Below are positions 12,101 through 20,673 of a DNA stretch of 24,103 nt, piece by piece. A program made the translations under genes and the position numbers. The notes under the pieces were generated by a model, which worked only from the letters and a program-made list of their open reading frames with translations, searched no databases and had not been told where the DNA came from. The stretch is from contig NMRA01000563.1 in assembly GCA_002633005.1 (NCBI GenBank), positions 250,001-274,103 of the forward strand, read 5' to 3'. Source of the DNA: Phoronis australis. Its lineage: Eukaryota; Phoronida; Phoronidae. Numbering within the stretch: the first letter of the stretch is position 1; every line of letters starts with the position of its first letter.

Positions 12101-15100
12101 GAATCTATCCGGAAATGGGACCATGTCATTGCTGAAGCTGCCAAATTTCATAAAAATCCATCAAGGAACTATCAGAGAAACAGAGGAAAACAGAAAACAA
12201 AATGAAATTGCCACTAGGGGCACAGCATTCGTCGTATCCGCCATCGTCGTCCATTGTCAACTTCATAAAAATACACTTGCTAAATTTAATAAAGATCCTG
12301 CAGTGAAACAGTATTTTGTCTGATTACTTTCGTCTTGTAGAGTAAGTTGCTAAAAACTATAAGTATTATCCATGCAGAGCTTGAATACTGCTTCAATAAG
12401 TAGCAGTTTGGATAATAAGCTGTTCAGATAATTAGCAGCTTGGATATTGAAAGTTTAAAGAAGTCTGCTAGTAATTCACCTGATTTTTCCGTGACGGCTT
12501 AGTTAAATAAAAATTCTCTGAAACTTTCCACTGTGGTACAATTTAACAATACTCCTAATCACATGCATTGAAGCATTGTTCTGCTCCATCATCAGTTAGG
12601 TTTTGCAGAGCACATTTGCTGTTACAAACATATAACCATCCTATCACCTATTGTGTGTCCATAACTACTCTGCTTATTTACAGTCATAACATATGACTGC
12701 ATGCCATGTTTAAATCCAGCTGAGCTGATCAGAGCATGACTAAATGTGAACAGACAGCCAATTATAGTTGAGGGTGGACAGGAGGTCAACAAGAACCCAA
12801 TATGCTGACAGAAATATATGCATGTGTATTATATTAAACAAGACCAAAACAGACAACAAAAACAAAATATGATTTAAAAATAAATAATTCTTCATTTCTT
12901 GAACGTTTCCCAACATGCACCTGTCATTAACACCCCCAGGTGTATTTTGAATATTTACAGAAATAGGACAGTTTTTGGAAATGGAAAACGGCAATTTTGG
13001 TAATTTGACTATTGTTTGTACTAAATAAAGTTTACTGGATGGTAGTCTCTAAAGAGAACAAGTAGGATAGCTCTTGTTGGACTAGGGAACGAGTAAAGAT
13101 TGACTTAAAGTATACATTCAGTTTCTCCTGATTGCAACGTCATCACAGCCAAACAACATTTATTTATGATCTCCTGAATGTCAGACTAAAAATAAAGTTC
13201 TTATTGCTAAATCTGTAGCCTACCAGTCCATGTTCAGGTCAGCTACTCAGGCTGTCAAATCCAATTATATGTCATATTTCCCTTGGAAGAACCATTTGAA
13301 AATCATTATCACCAAGCAAGGAAGCCAACAGCACCTTGCAATAAATTTCAGTTCATTTACTCTCAGACTCAAGGTAATTTGTTGAAAGCATCATATTAAA
13401 CAAAATGGCTACATGAATAAATAGCTTGCTAAAATAAAACCAATCTACTACTACAGCTACCTAATCAGCTAAAGGGTTTATGGTTAGAGGAGGCAGTGTG
13501 GTCTAGTGTGATAGATGACCGCTTTCCCTCTCGAGGTAGTAGGTTGGAGTCCTAGTGGGCCACACTGCTAGGCCCTAGGTCAGGTCTCTAGCTCCTCAGC
13601 TCGGTTTTAACACTCAAAAATGGCTCCAGGTGACCAGTATAATGGGCCCACATGTGTGGCCTGCGCACGCCTGATACAACGAATACCAGACCGTCTGCAA
13701 TTATTTTTTATATGGATTTTAAATAAGTTATTGGCAACCCCACTAAAGAGTTATGTACATCGGATACAGGACATTGTACACAAGCCACCCTTTCCCCATA
13801 ACCCTATTCATATATCACAATCCACCTATTCACAAAACCCTATTCTGATCACAAGCCACCCTTTCACATAATCACAATCTGATTGCCAGCTGTAGTTTTA
13901 TTATCTGACTATATTGTGACCATTATAAAACCATGAGGATACAAAAGACCAGTTGAACTATAACATTAATAGAACCAAGGCAAACCAAAGCTTTCAAGTT
14001 CAATTTAGTGTTCAAGGTTTAGTCATAAAATCAATTACTTCAAAAATTAACTTCTTGATCTTTCAATGTGGAATGGAACAATTTGAGGCAAAATGAATAA
14101 CTCTTCACATGTTTACATGATATGATAGGTTATTGACGTTTTGTCACTCAACAAAAATAAATCTCAAGAATTTTTTAGATTATCATCACCATAGTTTGTA
14201 GGAGACTGCTGACAATTTGACTGCAAGAAGCAAAGAAGTCTGCTTTAATGAAATTACGTTTTTGCAAAATAGCTTAAGACTTACCATAGTTGCATAATTA
14301 TTAATAGTGAAAGCATCCATGGTATACCATCATGACCTAGTTCATGCAGGCAATGTTTACCAACAGATTACCATCATGAGACTAGGTGCAGATGTTGGCA
14401 GTAGCATCGACAAATTAGATGAAATGAAGTTCTTTTGCAATAATTGTCGATGCCTCGTGTTTTAGCTTCAAGTCAGATATGGCGCCATCTTTAAAATGTT
14501 TTAGGGCAAAGAGACTTACCAGGTTGATTAATGGCACACTTCCTCCTCCAGCATCACTGCAAACATGGTTTATTCTAGTCTGAACTTGGTGTTGGTGTTT
14601 TAGTGAGCTGTGACTACCATATATATGTGATTTACATTATCACCTACTAGTATGGCAAAGGGTAAAAGAGTTGACCACCAATGACCTATTCACAAACTGG
14701 CTAAAACACTAGCATTTTAACCTGCAATTTCACCAGTATAGTTACCAAGACTCACATTCGCTAGTATATAGCGCTAGCGGTTTGAGTTACTCCAAAACTG
14801 AAAATTCATTTTTATAGTAGTAATTATCTGTCCCAAATTCTACAGACTGCACCAATTGGAAGAATTTTTATTGCACACATTTCACTCTCACCAGCATGCA
14901 TAGTTATGACCAGGTAACAATTTATAAACCTAAATTCGCAGCCCTGGAAGAAATTCGTTCTGTTACCACAGCAATTGTGGCCCAATGATACTCTACCAAA
15001 TAACACTCCTCTGCCCAGTAAAACTAAAAAACATCAAAGCCCAATAATTTAGTTTATGAAAAATTCATGGTAACTTGAGACAATACCAAAGTGATAAAAC

Positions 15101-18100
15101 CCCTCCTCAAGACAACAGTTTTGCCTCCCTCCATTGCTATTTCTTTTGTTTACCATTTACCAACCCAACATGATACCTCAAAGAAACCAAGAACTCATCT
15201 GAGACATATGATACCTGAGAAGCAATATACCCACCCACCCGAGATAATACCCGAGGGCAAAATGCCTATCCAAGACGATACCTAAGGATGAAATACCAAC
15301 TAGAGACAACATCTGTGAGGGAAAATACCAACCCACGTTTGTGGCACATCTATAAGTTTTCCAATAGGAAGAGCCCCTCAAAATGATTGCTGTTTTAACC
15401 TGTAGAAATGATCGCCACAGACTTGTCAATATTTTCTAATCATGGCAATGACCTTAGGGTCAAACTGAGTCATGACCCCTGGACACAAAACACATTTATA
15501 ACAGAAGCCTGGTGATGCACAACCCAATACATTATGCAAAGTGCATCAAACTGCTGACTGAACCTTATTTTTACAGCAATACACACACGCAGGTCAATTA
15601 CACCAAGTCAGTGTACAGCCACCAAGAAAAAGCTTGAATGTCATTTCTGTTTTGTTTCTGGAAACCTGGCCTGAAAGCATCTGTTAATACTCCATCAGAT
15701 TCTGTAATATTTCTGATAGCTGAAGACATGTGTTAGTGTGTGTGTGTGGTGTGTGTAGTGTGAGGGCATAGCAGTAGTCACTCCTTTACACTTTATCATA
15801 GTTCAACTGTCAAGCAAATATGACTGCAGATGTATTGATGTAATTTTTTTAAATATGGTAATTCACCAATCCATGTTTATGACAACATCTAACATACATC
15901 AAGAAATTCCACTGTTTTATCATGGCCCATTCGAGACCCTGTTGAACAACTGCTAAGTGTATTTCCAGCAGCAGCAGCAACAACAGCAGCAGAAGGGACA
16001 TTTGGCTACCAGCAGACAGTAGCTAGGGGACAATAAACAGGCCCTTTGTCTAGGACTAGGTTTTTACAGAAGGTTCTGGACAGACTGGAAGCTTTTCTAA
16101 TCATGGCACCTGACGCTGTGGTCACACTGAGAGCCCTGACCCCTGGACACAAAACACATTTATAACAATGTGCCTGGCGAAACAAATCAACATTAGGCAA
16201 AGTACAGGTAAAGAAATACCAGGTTCAAACCATTCTGAAAAAACAGTCATCACAAAAGACTTTTCCTACAGATTCTAATTCCAAAATGAATCCCTTCATC
16301 AGTATAAAACGGTGTCCTTCAGAGTAGAACAACCCATGCACTTTTCAATATTTACAAACATGTATTATGTGGAAAAAATAATTTTCACTAAAATTGGTCT
16401 CGGCTTGTCCCCTTGACACAGACAAGAAGTGATTCCTTGGTTTGCGAAGAACTGAAAGTTCATCATTTCTTGAGACCATGGTTGGTGCTTAAATGATACG
16501 CTTATGTTGACCTGATCTCAAGCAATAACCAACAGTCAGTTCTTTCATAGTCCTGAAATCATCTCTAATTTGACTGAAGACTTTCATAGGTTGATGCATG
16601 CGGATAGTATGAATGATAATGGCTCTAGTTAACTTTGCAGTAATCAGGTGCATTTAACAGTAGAACAATGATGCTTCAGTGCAGTATGAACGGTCAACTT
16701 CGGTCTCATCAAAGTTATAAGCAGAGGACACTGGTATCGCAATTATTTCGATGACGTCAGCATCACCTACTGCTTACTTCGATGTCCTTTAACTACCGAC
16801 GTATGGTTCAATTAACTTCGCAGTTTGCATCCATGCTCTTTTCATATTGAAGTCAAGTTAATATGAAAGGACATCAAAGAACAACCCGAGACCAATTTTA
16901 TAATGATAGGGGGTAGTATTAAATCGAGTTATTTTTTGTGATGGAAAGTGGGTTATAGCCACCTCAACCTTGACTGCCAGGACAGCATAACCTTTAAATT
17001 CTCACAAGCCTACATTCAAAAGCTTCAAATTTCAGATCACTGAACATAAAGAATTCTTAAAAGGTAAGGTCATCAATGTTACTTTAAAACACACAGATTG
17101 AAATGATCTGCTAGCAGTGAATAAAGTAATGCCTTTTTGTTTTCGTACAACATATTGCACTCTCAAAACCAACTTTGCCTTTTCAGACCTTAGTCTCATG
17201 TCTCAAATTGAAGTGACAAAGCTAAATTAATGAATACAATATAACAATCAAATGATGGTTTGTACTGCTCAGAGTTGTTGAACACACAGCCATAAATCAA
17301 CAACAACAGTTAATATCTAGAACAAATGGCGTCCCCTCCAAGAGAGTTATTATTATCGAGAAACTGGCATCATCTTGCAATCGCTCTCCTACTGGCCAGA
17401 TTTTGGTCAGACTATCTTAGTACAAGACCTGGACATGAGATCCAACCCCCAAAGAACTCAAGTTGAGACCTATTGCTTCGTGACTGGTCTTAGTGGTTGA
17501 TTAGTATGAACTCAACATTAGTTTTGTTTGTTATTATGCTTTAATACACTAGGTAGGGGTATGGTAATGTAATCCAAGTTTTGTTTGTTATTATGCTTTA
17601 ATACACTAGGTAGGGGTATGGTAATGTAATGCAAGTTTTGTTTGTTATTATGCTTTAATACTCTAGGTAGGGGTATGGTAATGTAATGCAAGCTCACACC
17701 TGATGACCCCAACAATCAAGGTACAAGCCCAACCTCAAACTCATGGGAGATGTTTTAACTCAAATCTGTGGCTTAACGCAAGCAAGGAGTGTAGTAGTAA
17801 AGTTCACTTGTGAGTTCGCTGTTACCGCTACTACTAGCACCGCCAAGTGGTGAACAAGCAACGGTCAACCAGGAAGCGCCAAAACAATGGGGAAGGACGC
17901 ATTTTGCAGTGCGATAAATTGCACTAATTCATCCACGAAAACCCCAGACGTGTCATTTTTTAGGTTTCCTAAGCATTCAGAAAGGTAAGTATTATATGTT
18001 ATTCAATAATATGATACATTGTCTTTCATTTTGTGTGTTCTGTTCACGGTTGTCAGACAAGTCGATTGCACGGCGTCCCGGTGCCACTGTCTGTTGTCTG

Positions 18101-20673
18101 CAGTGTAGGTTAGGCCTACTGGGCAGCCGGTGGAAGGACTACTGTTTAACGTACGATGTGATCGTCAGCTTTTTGGATACTTGCAGTCCATGTATTCCAA
18201 ATCAAAATGTCACTCTAACGATCGCAGGGATAATTTTAGGAAAACATACCCATGGCCATAGGTGAATATGAATCATTGTGGTGACACGGCCATGGCACAA
18301 TCACAGCCACAGGGACTCAAGTTTTCATTAGTCAAATTAGAGAATCTGTGGGTCTCGATGAAAAGTTGTGCGGCCCTTAAAATATCCGTGGATCGACATT
18401 TAAGTCCTAGTTTTTTTAGTTGACACCAAGACGCTTTTGTCTCTATCACAATCACAGTACGACAGGACTTCTGTAGTGTAGTGTAGTTTAGTGTAGACTA
18501 CCAGTCTTCTGTGAACCTGGTGAGTATGAGGTTTGTTCCTGAGTCTCTCACTGATTTCTGTTCAGGAGCAAGCACTGGGAGCAGACTTTATGAATAGAGT
18601 GCATCCTACTTGTCCAAGAACTGCAACTTATGCTCTCATCACTTCGAGGAGTCCATGTTGATGAATGAAGAACAAGCTGGTATTGAATGCAGTGCCCGAG
18701 CAGTATTTGATGTCCCGAGTCCACCAAAAATGAAGATGTCAAAAAGTTCTCCGGAAATTATGTTACAGCTGTGAAATAGGCTTTTTGCAGTTTATGATTA
18801 TCGTCTCACAAAGCAAGTACTGGAACATCACGTTTAGAAAGGATAATTAGTCAAAATCTGGTTTTCGTATTTTACTAAGGTTGATCAGATTGAAACATTT
18901 TATGAATGGTTAGCCTGCCGATTTGAAGAGAGCCAAAGTGAAACTGATGGGTCTTTTAGAGTCTGAATGGTGGGCTGACATTTTGTTAAACCCAAGCTAT
19001 CCGTATCATTTTGCTTCTCAATGACAAACACCTCAGTGAGTAAATTAGTTATCAGCTTCAACGCATTTCGTTGGCAAAAAGAGCTGTTGTTTACTAGTGA
19101 ATAGAGAGTGAGAAGGTTGGTTAGATTTTCTTGTTGTATTGGTGTATGTGTAGCCTATTTTGTACGTTTTTGGAGATTGTGATTAATTTAAGCCCCAGTT
19201 GTGGCTAAGTAACAAATATGATCTTGTGGTCTAGCTTTAGCTTACCTGAAATATTTACTGTTATTGATAATATGAACAGTGGGTATAGAAAATAAAAATT
19301 TTAGTTTTATCATCCATTAAAAGTCTTTTTAATTCAGTTTTGTATGAAGTTGTGTGGCTAGTGAATATTTTGATTGCTGTTCAGCACCTCTTAACTTTTT
19401 TGTCATGACATTTTGAGCTTGGACTGGTTATGGTGGGGATATACTCAATGTGGGGGGGGCTCGAATTCCCGACGATGTAGACCTTTTGCTAACAAGTGAG
19501 TGGGCGGACTAAAAAAAAAAAAAAAAACGGGGACCACCACTGTGAATTGCGCGTTTCCGTTTCTTTAGTGGACTTTTGTCCCATTTTCTCGGACTTTTTG
19601 TCTCGTTCAAGCCCCCCGAGCCCCCTGGGTGCGCGCGTGGGAGAGTGCAATCGAGTTTACCCTATGCTGGAATGTCCAAGAAATAATGGGATGTTCTAAA
19701 ATTATATTACGATTTTGTGGTAGTGATGAATTGCTTTCTTCTTCTTACATGTGTAACACCCACTACACCAAACAATTATTCACATTGTTAGTATCCTGGT
19801 GCATTGAATAAGGAACACATGCGAAATTGGGTGGAGGTGAAACCAGCAGTGAGCTGGGAGCAACATGTTTGTCAATGGTCAGGGGAGCAACCAAAATTTA
19901 TGACAATGGGAATGGCTCAACACCCATGTGGCATACCCCATTGGTTTTTACCTGTTTAGCACTCCTCCCATGTAACCCCCCTGGGAGATGGTCAACACCC
20001 ATTTGGCGCCCACATGGTTTTTGCCTTGTACCCCCTTAGCTGTCACCTGTGGGGAATTACCCTCTGAACCCCCAGGAGCAATCATTCAAATTTTATTGTC
20101 CATGGAGGTATGAACTGTTATAAGGAAAGATAATTTGCCTTGTTAAGAACTCAAACATGAAACAAAACCGTGATAGATTTTGAAGGGAGCTTCAAAAGAA
20201 TAAAAACAAATACACTTTAATATTGATTAAAATACACATTTTCATTCTCATTCGATTATAAGTGGATGTTAGTTTACGTATTCTAACCATTTTCAATCAC
20301 ACAGTAATTTTATTGCACGTTGAACGTCATTAAAGTATGAATTCATCAGTGTTTACATTGTTCGGACTGCGCTCCTAAGTAAGTATTGATTATTCACCGC
20401 TTGGAGCGCTAGTGTTTCGACCGGTAACCATTGCGGCGAATGGTAAAATGGCGGAGTGAACTCTCCTATACTCGTACACTCCTTGATGCAAAGGTTCAAG
20501 TGGGAACTATGGGTAAATATATACTCACCCGACACTTATATACAATCTTAATGACAAAAAGCAATTGTCTTTGATGTTGCTTCTAGTAAAGATACTGATC
20601 CCAGGTTATCTTGGAGAGACATCTGTCTGTGTTTATTCTTTGACTCACCCAATTTAAAAGTAACTGCATTCAT
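69..20673 (-). CDS. ATOS: Atos homologue (ATOSA/FAM214-like), 8 coding exons, 3' end outside window
   Basis: Gene-level entry; exons are listed separately. The spliced coding part is 1953 nt (651 codons) with compatible phases at all seven junctions. Recognised from recalled similarity to vertebrate ATOSA: residues 22-42 FVELGMLVVDGR..SVKGR, 112-116 LLERW, 138-152 AVRSYLYFSQLSAWL, 160-166 PRKIIYR, 177-189 PFSQKP..HVFPV, 567-580 SLDG..NSQTGLP, and 646-651 LLGNFE, which begins the conserved C-terminal Atos domain. The order matches ATOSA. Residues 208-549 are Ser-rich, low in hydrophobic residues and probably disordered. Drosophila Atossa is a nuclear protein that raises expression of metabolic genes in migrating macrophages; a similar regulatory role here is inference. 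The C-terminal domain lies left of position 69. Introns are 0.1 to 12.1 kb and contain many repeats. The identification rests on memory, not a search, but the multi-exon agreement is strong. Confidence 0.9.
409..485 (-). CDS. ATOS: Atos exon 7
   Basis: The acceptor is ttgtttttag before 485 and the donor AA|GTAGGT at 408-403. The 77 nt encode APVKKKSANGQFGYDCTLNN then IKAIK plus two bases. It aligns with the ATOSA P..K...GCFDLDSSL stretch. Using GTGAAC four bases further would read through TAG, so the donor choice is constrained. Confidence 0.87.
1105..1182. repeat. 26 bp x3 tandem repeat
   Basis: Three units (1105, 1131, 1157) share YTACAAGTTRGCTTGTCA. It lies in the Atos intron between exons 6 and 7. 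A short open frame over it is incidental. Confidence 0.9.
1384..1500 (-). CDS. ATOS: Atos exon 6
   Basis: The acceptor is taactattggcag before 1500 and the donor CCC|GTAAGC at 1383-1378. The 117 nt in phase 0 encode residues 550-588, ending RRSLDGSTSLLFNSQTGLPT plus QSSP. This corresponds to HSLDGTSTRAFHPQTGLPLL in ATOSA, the segment just upstream of the C-terminal domain. Confidence 0.93.
2001..2240 (+). mobile_element. tRNA-derived SINE, copy 1 (in Atos intron, antisense)
   Basis: The head carries a Pol III B box GGTTCAAGTCC (2057-2067). The body shares a 25 nt identical run with copy 2 (2103-2127 versus 13587-13611). The 3' part has CAATGGGCCCACATGTG and a hairpin GTCTGGTA/TGTG/TACCAGAC (2199-2218), then an AT-rich tail. 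The exact ends are estimated. Confidence 0.8.
2921..3050. repeat. 40 bp minisatellite, 3.25 units, over an Atos splice donor
   Basis: Units at 2921, 2961 and 3001 are nearly identical, with a partial unit at 3041-3050. On the minus strand each contains GTGAGT or GTGAGC; the copy nearest the exon is the real donor of Atos exon 5. Confidence 0.95.
3047..4196 (-). CDS. ATOS: Atos exon 5 (large Ser-rich exon)
   Basis: This 1150 nt exon encodes residues 166-549. The acceptor ctataaattctttcag precedes 4196; the first base completes the Arg of YR|VSAP. The first ~40 residues are conserved (TPFSQKPDQHVFPVARACKL, then VTVAALPR). The rest is rich in Ser, Lys and Asn with no recognised domain; a small Leu/Ser run (NLTDLESALSSLSLSS) lies near its middle. 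It ends ALYTSAM|GTGAGT, with the donor at 3046-3041. The open frame continues ten codons into the intron before TAA, so donor failure would truncate the protein. The donor lies in a 40 bp tandem repeat (see that entry). Confidence 0.92.
4197..4822. other. Atos intron 4, no feature seen
   Basis: AT-rich sequence between exons 4 and 5. Open frames here on both strands are exon shadows or intron read-through. No repeat or RNA gene was recognised. Confidence 0.6.
4823..4948 (-). CDS. ATOS: Atos exon 4 (FSQLSAWL motif)
   Basis: The acceptor is tgttaattacag before 4948; among nearby AGs it is the one that continues exon 3 in frame (AG+A). The donor is GTACCT. It encodes WAEMYMTGQGLQQAVRSYLY followed by FSQLSAWLNSSQG and PRKIIY (residues 125-165). 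AVRS.(V/L).FSQLSAWL and PR.I(L/I)YR are hallmark strings of the family. Confidence 0.93.
5151..5326 (-). CDS. ATOS: Atos exon 3
   Basis: The acceptor is tattttgtag before 5326 and the donor is GTGAGT at 5150-5145. The 176 nt encode residues 66-124: CVEASKFRSE, LWTNCIPMCIEV, then LLERWTISVL. The pattern R-S-E..LW.N..P..(I/V)E followed by LLERW matches the ATOSA segment between the N-terminal block and the FSQLSAWL motif. It is unusually Cys-rich (seven Cys in 58 residues). No metal-binding site is claimed. Confidence 0.9.
5576..5798. repeat. 49 bp minisatellite, ~4.6 units
   Basis: Units at 5576, 5625, 5674, 5723 and a partial at 5772 share CTTAACAGACCTGGTCTGAG and TGACAAACTAACCCACC. The CAGACCTGGTCTG core is a near palindrome. 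It lies in the Atos intron between exons 2 and 3. Confidence 0.95.
6939..6992. repeat. 18 bp x3 perfect tandem repeat
   Basis: Three perfect copies of CACAAGCAGTGCATGTCT inside the Atos intron between exons 2 and 3. The length is a multiple of three, so it extends an open frame by chance (SSACLT repeats). Confidence 0.95.
7500..7565. repeat. Imperfect palindrome with AAAGAG motifs
   Basis: TTTCCAAAAGAG and CTCTTTTGGAAA form a perfect 12 bp stem around a ~22 nt spacer near 7514-7560. AAAGAG(N)CC motifs in both orientations continue at about 7438, 7617 and 7893. No gene is supported here. Confidence 0.6.
8351..8520 (-). CDS. ATOS: Atos exon 2 (N-terminal conserved block)
   Basis: The acceptor is ctgctttacag before 8520 and the donor is AAG|GTGAGA at 8350-8345. 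It encodes ELSQEMDEEPESLFVELGML.., including LVVDGRQPELSVKGR (residues 28-42), which corresponds to LLITEGRTPECSVKGR recalled from ATOSA, followed by a matching HC. The exon enters with two bases and exits in phase 0. It is the best single diagnostic exon for the family. Confidence 0.92.
9261..9693 (+). mobile_element. Non-autonomous inverted-repeat element (family 1, copy 1)
   Basis: The left end TTTTTACACGGAGACAGTTG and right end CAGCTGTCTCTTCTGTAAA are imperfect inverted repeats. The interior is about 75% alike by eye to 23037-23421 in the same orientation, sharing TGGAATGCTAGCTGATCA and GTCAAAAACTGGCCGCTGC. Subterminal CAGCTG/TGTCA motifs repeat several times. Flanks GGCCA and GGCTA may be a decayed target duplication. 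No transposase; short open frames inside are spurious. Confidence 0.75.
9995..11298. mobile_element. 1.3 kb DNA transposon with CCGTATTC-type terminal inverted repeats
   Basis: Left end CCGTATTCACCCTAATAAGC (from 9995) and right end, read inward, CCCTATTCGCCCTAATAAGA (from 11298) match at 17 of 20 positions. Both are bordered by TA, a possible duplication. Subterminal AATAAGYGCC-like motifs recur near both ends (CTATAAGCGCTCCCC, AAATAAGCGCCCACTCC, AAATAAGTGCCAC at about 10845). The longest internal frame (10960-11166, 68 codons) is not a recognised transposase. It is probably non-autonomous. Confidence 0.75.
11500..12305 (+). repeat. Degenerate two-unit ~420 bp tandem repeat
   Basis: The two units start near GTCCGAAAATCA (11535 and 11954). 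They share AAAAATGGCYAC, AAAATACATC.AATCT, ATTTCATAAAAATC, ACAGAGGA.AA and ATTGCCACTA.GGGG in the same order. Within each unit a shorter motif (TTCATA.AAATACA..TGC then AA.TTYAATAAAGATC) recurs. Open frames across it are incidental. Confidence 0.7.
12330..13480. other. Intron 1 sequence, nothing recognised
   Basis: AT-rich and without repeats or coding signal visible by eye. Confidence 0.5.
13486..13712 (+). mobile_element. tRNA-derived SINE, copy 2
   Basis: This is the best-preserved head of the family. An A-box-like TGGTCTAGTG (13499-13508) is followed by a decayed B box (GGTTGGAGTCC). The flanks GCAGTGTGG (13493-13501) and CCACACTGC (13560-13568) are perfectly complementary, like a tRNA acceptor stem. 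The body and 3' part match copy 1 (AATGGGCCCACATGTG, then TACCAGACCGTCTGCAATTA). An open frame over it is not a gene. Confidence 0.82.
13720..15060. other. Intron 1 sequence, one exon-like segment
   Basis: 13780-13870 holds short local repeats (CACAAGCCACCCTTTC twice). A 37 nt minus-strand segment at 14520-14556 has a good acceptor and a GTAAGT donor but is not needed by the Atos frame. The rest is featureless. Confidence 0.45.
15070..15336. repeat. Degenerate ~30-35 bp tandem array
   Basis: Successive blocks follow GAGA..ATACC.GAGG..AAAATACC.ACCCA with many substitutions. Clear blocks begin near 15199, 15239, 15274 and 15302, weaker ones upstream. Open frames on both strands are by-products. 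Confidence 0.55.
15412..15542. repeat. Two-copy segment, copy A
   Basis: It aligns with 16077-16203 over about 130 bp, with a 31 nt identical run (15473-15503). On the minus strand both read YKCVLCPGV, with an upstream LxNV and downstream AMIRK in common, but copy A then meets a stop. The nature is unknown: a dispersed repeat or decayed duplicated exon. Confidence 0.55.
15966..15993. repeat. CAG/CAA trinucleotide repeat
   Basis: About nine CAG/CAA triplets in a row, intronic. A separate (TG)n-rich run is at about 15731-15763. Confidence 0.85.
16077..16203. repeat. Two-copy segment, copy B
   Basis: This is the partner of 15412-15542. The minus strand reads LPNVDLFRQAHCYKCVLCPG with no stop, ending AMIRK. 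No protein family is recognised and no convincing splice sites were found. Confidence 0.5.
16391..16898. mobile_element. 508 bp MITE, TA target duplication
   Basis: The ends AAATTGGTCTCGGCTTGTCC and, inverted, AAATTGGTCTCGGGTTGTTC are terminal inverted repeats. The first 13 bases are identical, then TTGT and TTGA are shared. TA flanks each end, as in Tc1/mariner-type insertions. It has no coding capacity. It carries the palindrome TGACGTCA near 16753, a CRE-type site. Confidence 0.8.
17520..17690. repeat. 57 bp x3 minisatellite
   Basis: Three units (17520, 17577, 17634) differ at about three sites. Because 57 is a multiple of three, the minus strand stays open across all units (19-residue repeat HYITIPLPSVLKHNNKQNL). 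There is no other coding evidence. Confidence 0.95.
17887..18774 (+). pseudogene. THAP-domain gene relic (two exons of the zinc-binding domain)
   Basis: Exon 1 (17887-17984) is intact: MGKDAFCSAINC followed by VSFFRFPKHSE, with the first C2CH ligands C7 and C12 and a perfect donor GTAAGT. Its ATG has A at -3 and G at +4. Exon 2 (18566-18774, acceptor tttctgttcag) continues in frame RSKHWEQTL, then meets TGA at 18591. The second half, NCNLCSHHFEES ... AVFDVPSPPK (C-x2-H ligands plus the AV..FDVP.PP motif that closes THAP domains), is one base out of frame. The Trp-to-Cys spacing is 52 nt, where THAP1 has 17 codons (51 nt). The TGA sits where THAP1 has Arg, so CGA to TGA decay is plausible. THAP domains bind DNA in P-element-type transposases and host factors. 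Sequencing error or another exon 2 cannot be excluded. Confidence 0.75.
18775..19900. other. Sequence downstream of the THAP relic
   Basis: No intact coding sequence. It includes AATAAA near 19290, a G8 run (19452-19459) and an A18 run (19511-19528) in a locally GC-rich patch. The G and A runs could be ends of an old insertion. Confidence 0.4.
19911..20040. repeat. Imperfect ~75 bp tandem duplication
   Basis: Two copies share GTCAACACCCAT.TGGC, then CC..ATGGTTTTT.CC and TGTA.CCCCC (19916 and 19991). An open frame across them is incidental. Confidence 0.55.
20341..20535. promoter_or_regulatory. CpG-rich block, possible alternative promoter/first exons
   Basis: Locally GC- and CpG-rich. GGTAAAATGGCGG at 20442-20454 is repeated exactly at 20777-20789. 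A consensus plus-strand donor (AA|GTAAGTATT at 20379) and a minus-strand donor (GG|GTGAGTAT at 20528) flank it. No coding role is shown. Confidence 0.3.
20649..20673 (-). CDS. ATOS: Atos exon 1 (start codon, residues 1-8)
   Basis: Minus-strand ATG at 20673-20671 encodes MNAVTFKL plus one base, then a strong donor GTGAGT at 20648-20643. It exits in phase 1, exactly what the next exon (entering with AG) needs, giving ..FKL-ELSQEMDEEPES. An in-frame TAG about 30 nt upstream supports this ATG as the start. The resulting N-terminus is within two residues of the length recalled for ATOSA. The alternative is a start at the internal ATG 8506 (MDEEPES), which also has a purine at -3 and G at +4. This exon is supported by phase, donor and position only, because eight residues are too few for homology. 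Confidence 0.6.

Noticed and set aside
14520-14556. Minus-strand 37 nt exon-like segment (acceptor ccatgtttgcag, donor GTAAGT) as an Atos exon
   Set aside because: Inserted between exons 1 and 2 it would break the frame and add TGA. It could be a 5' UTR or alternative exon, but nothing else supports it.
19511-19528. A18 run as the poly-A tail of a processed pseudogene
   Set aside because: No recognisable coding sequence or target duplication precedes it.
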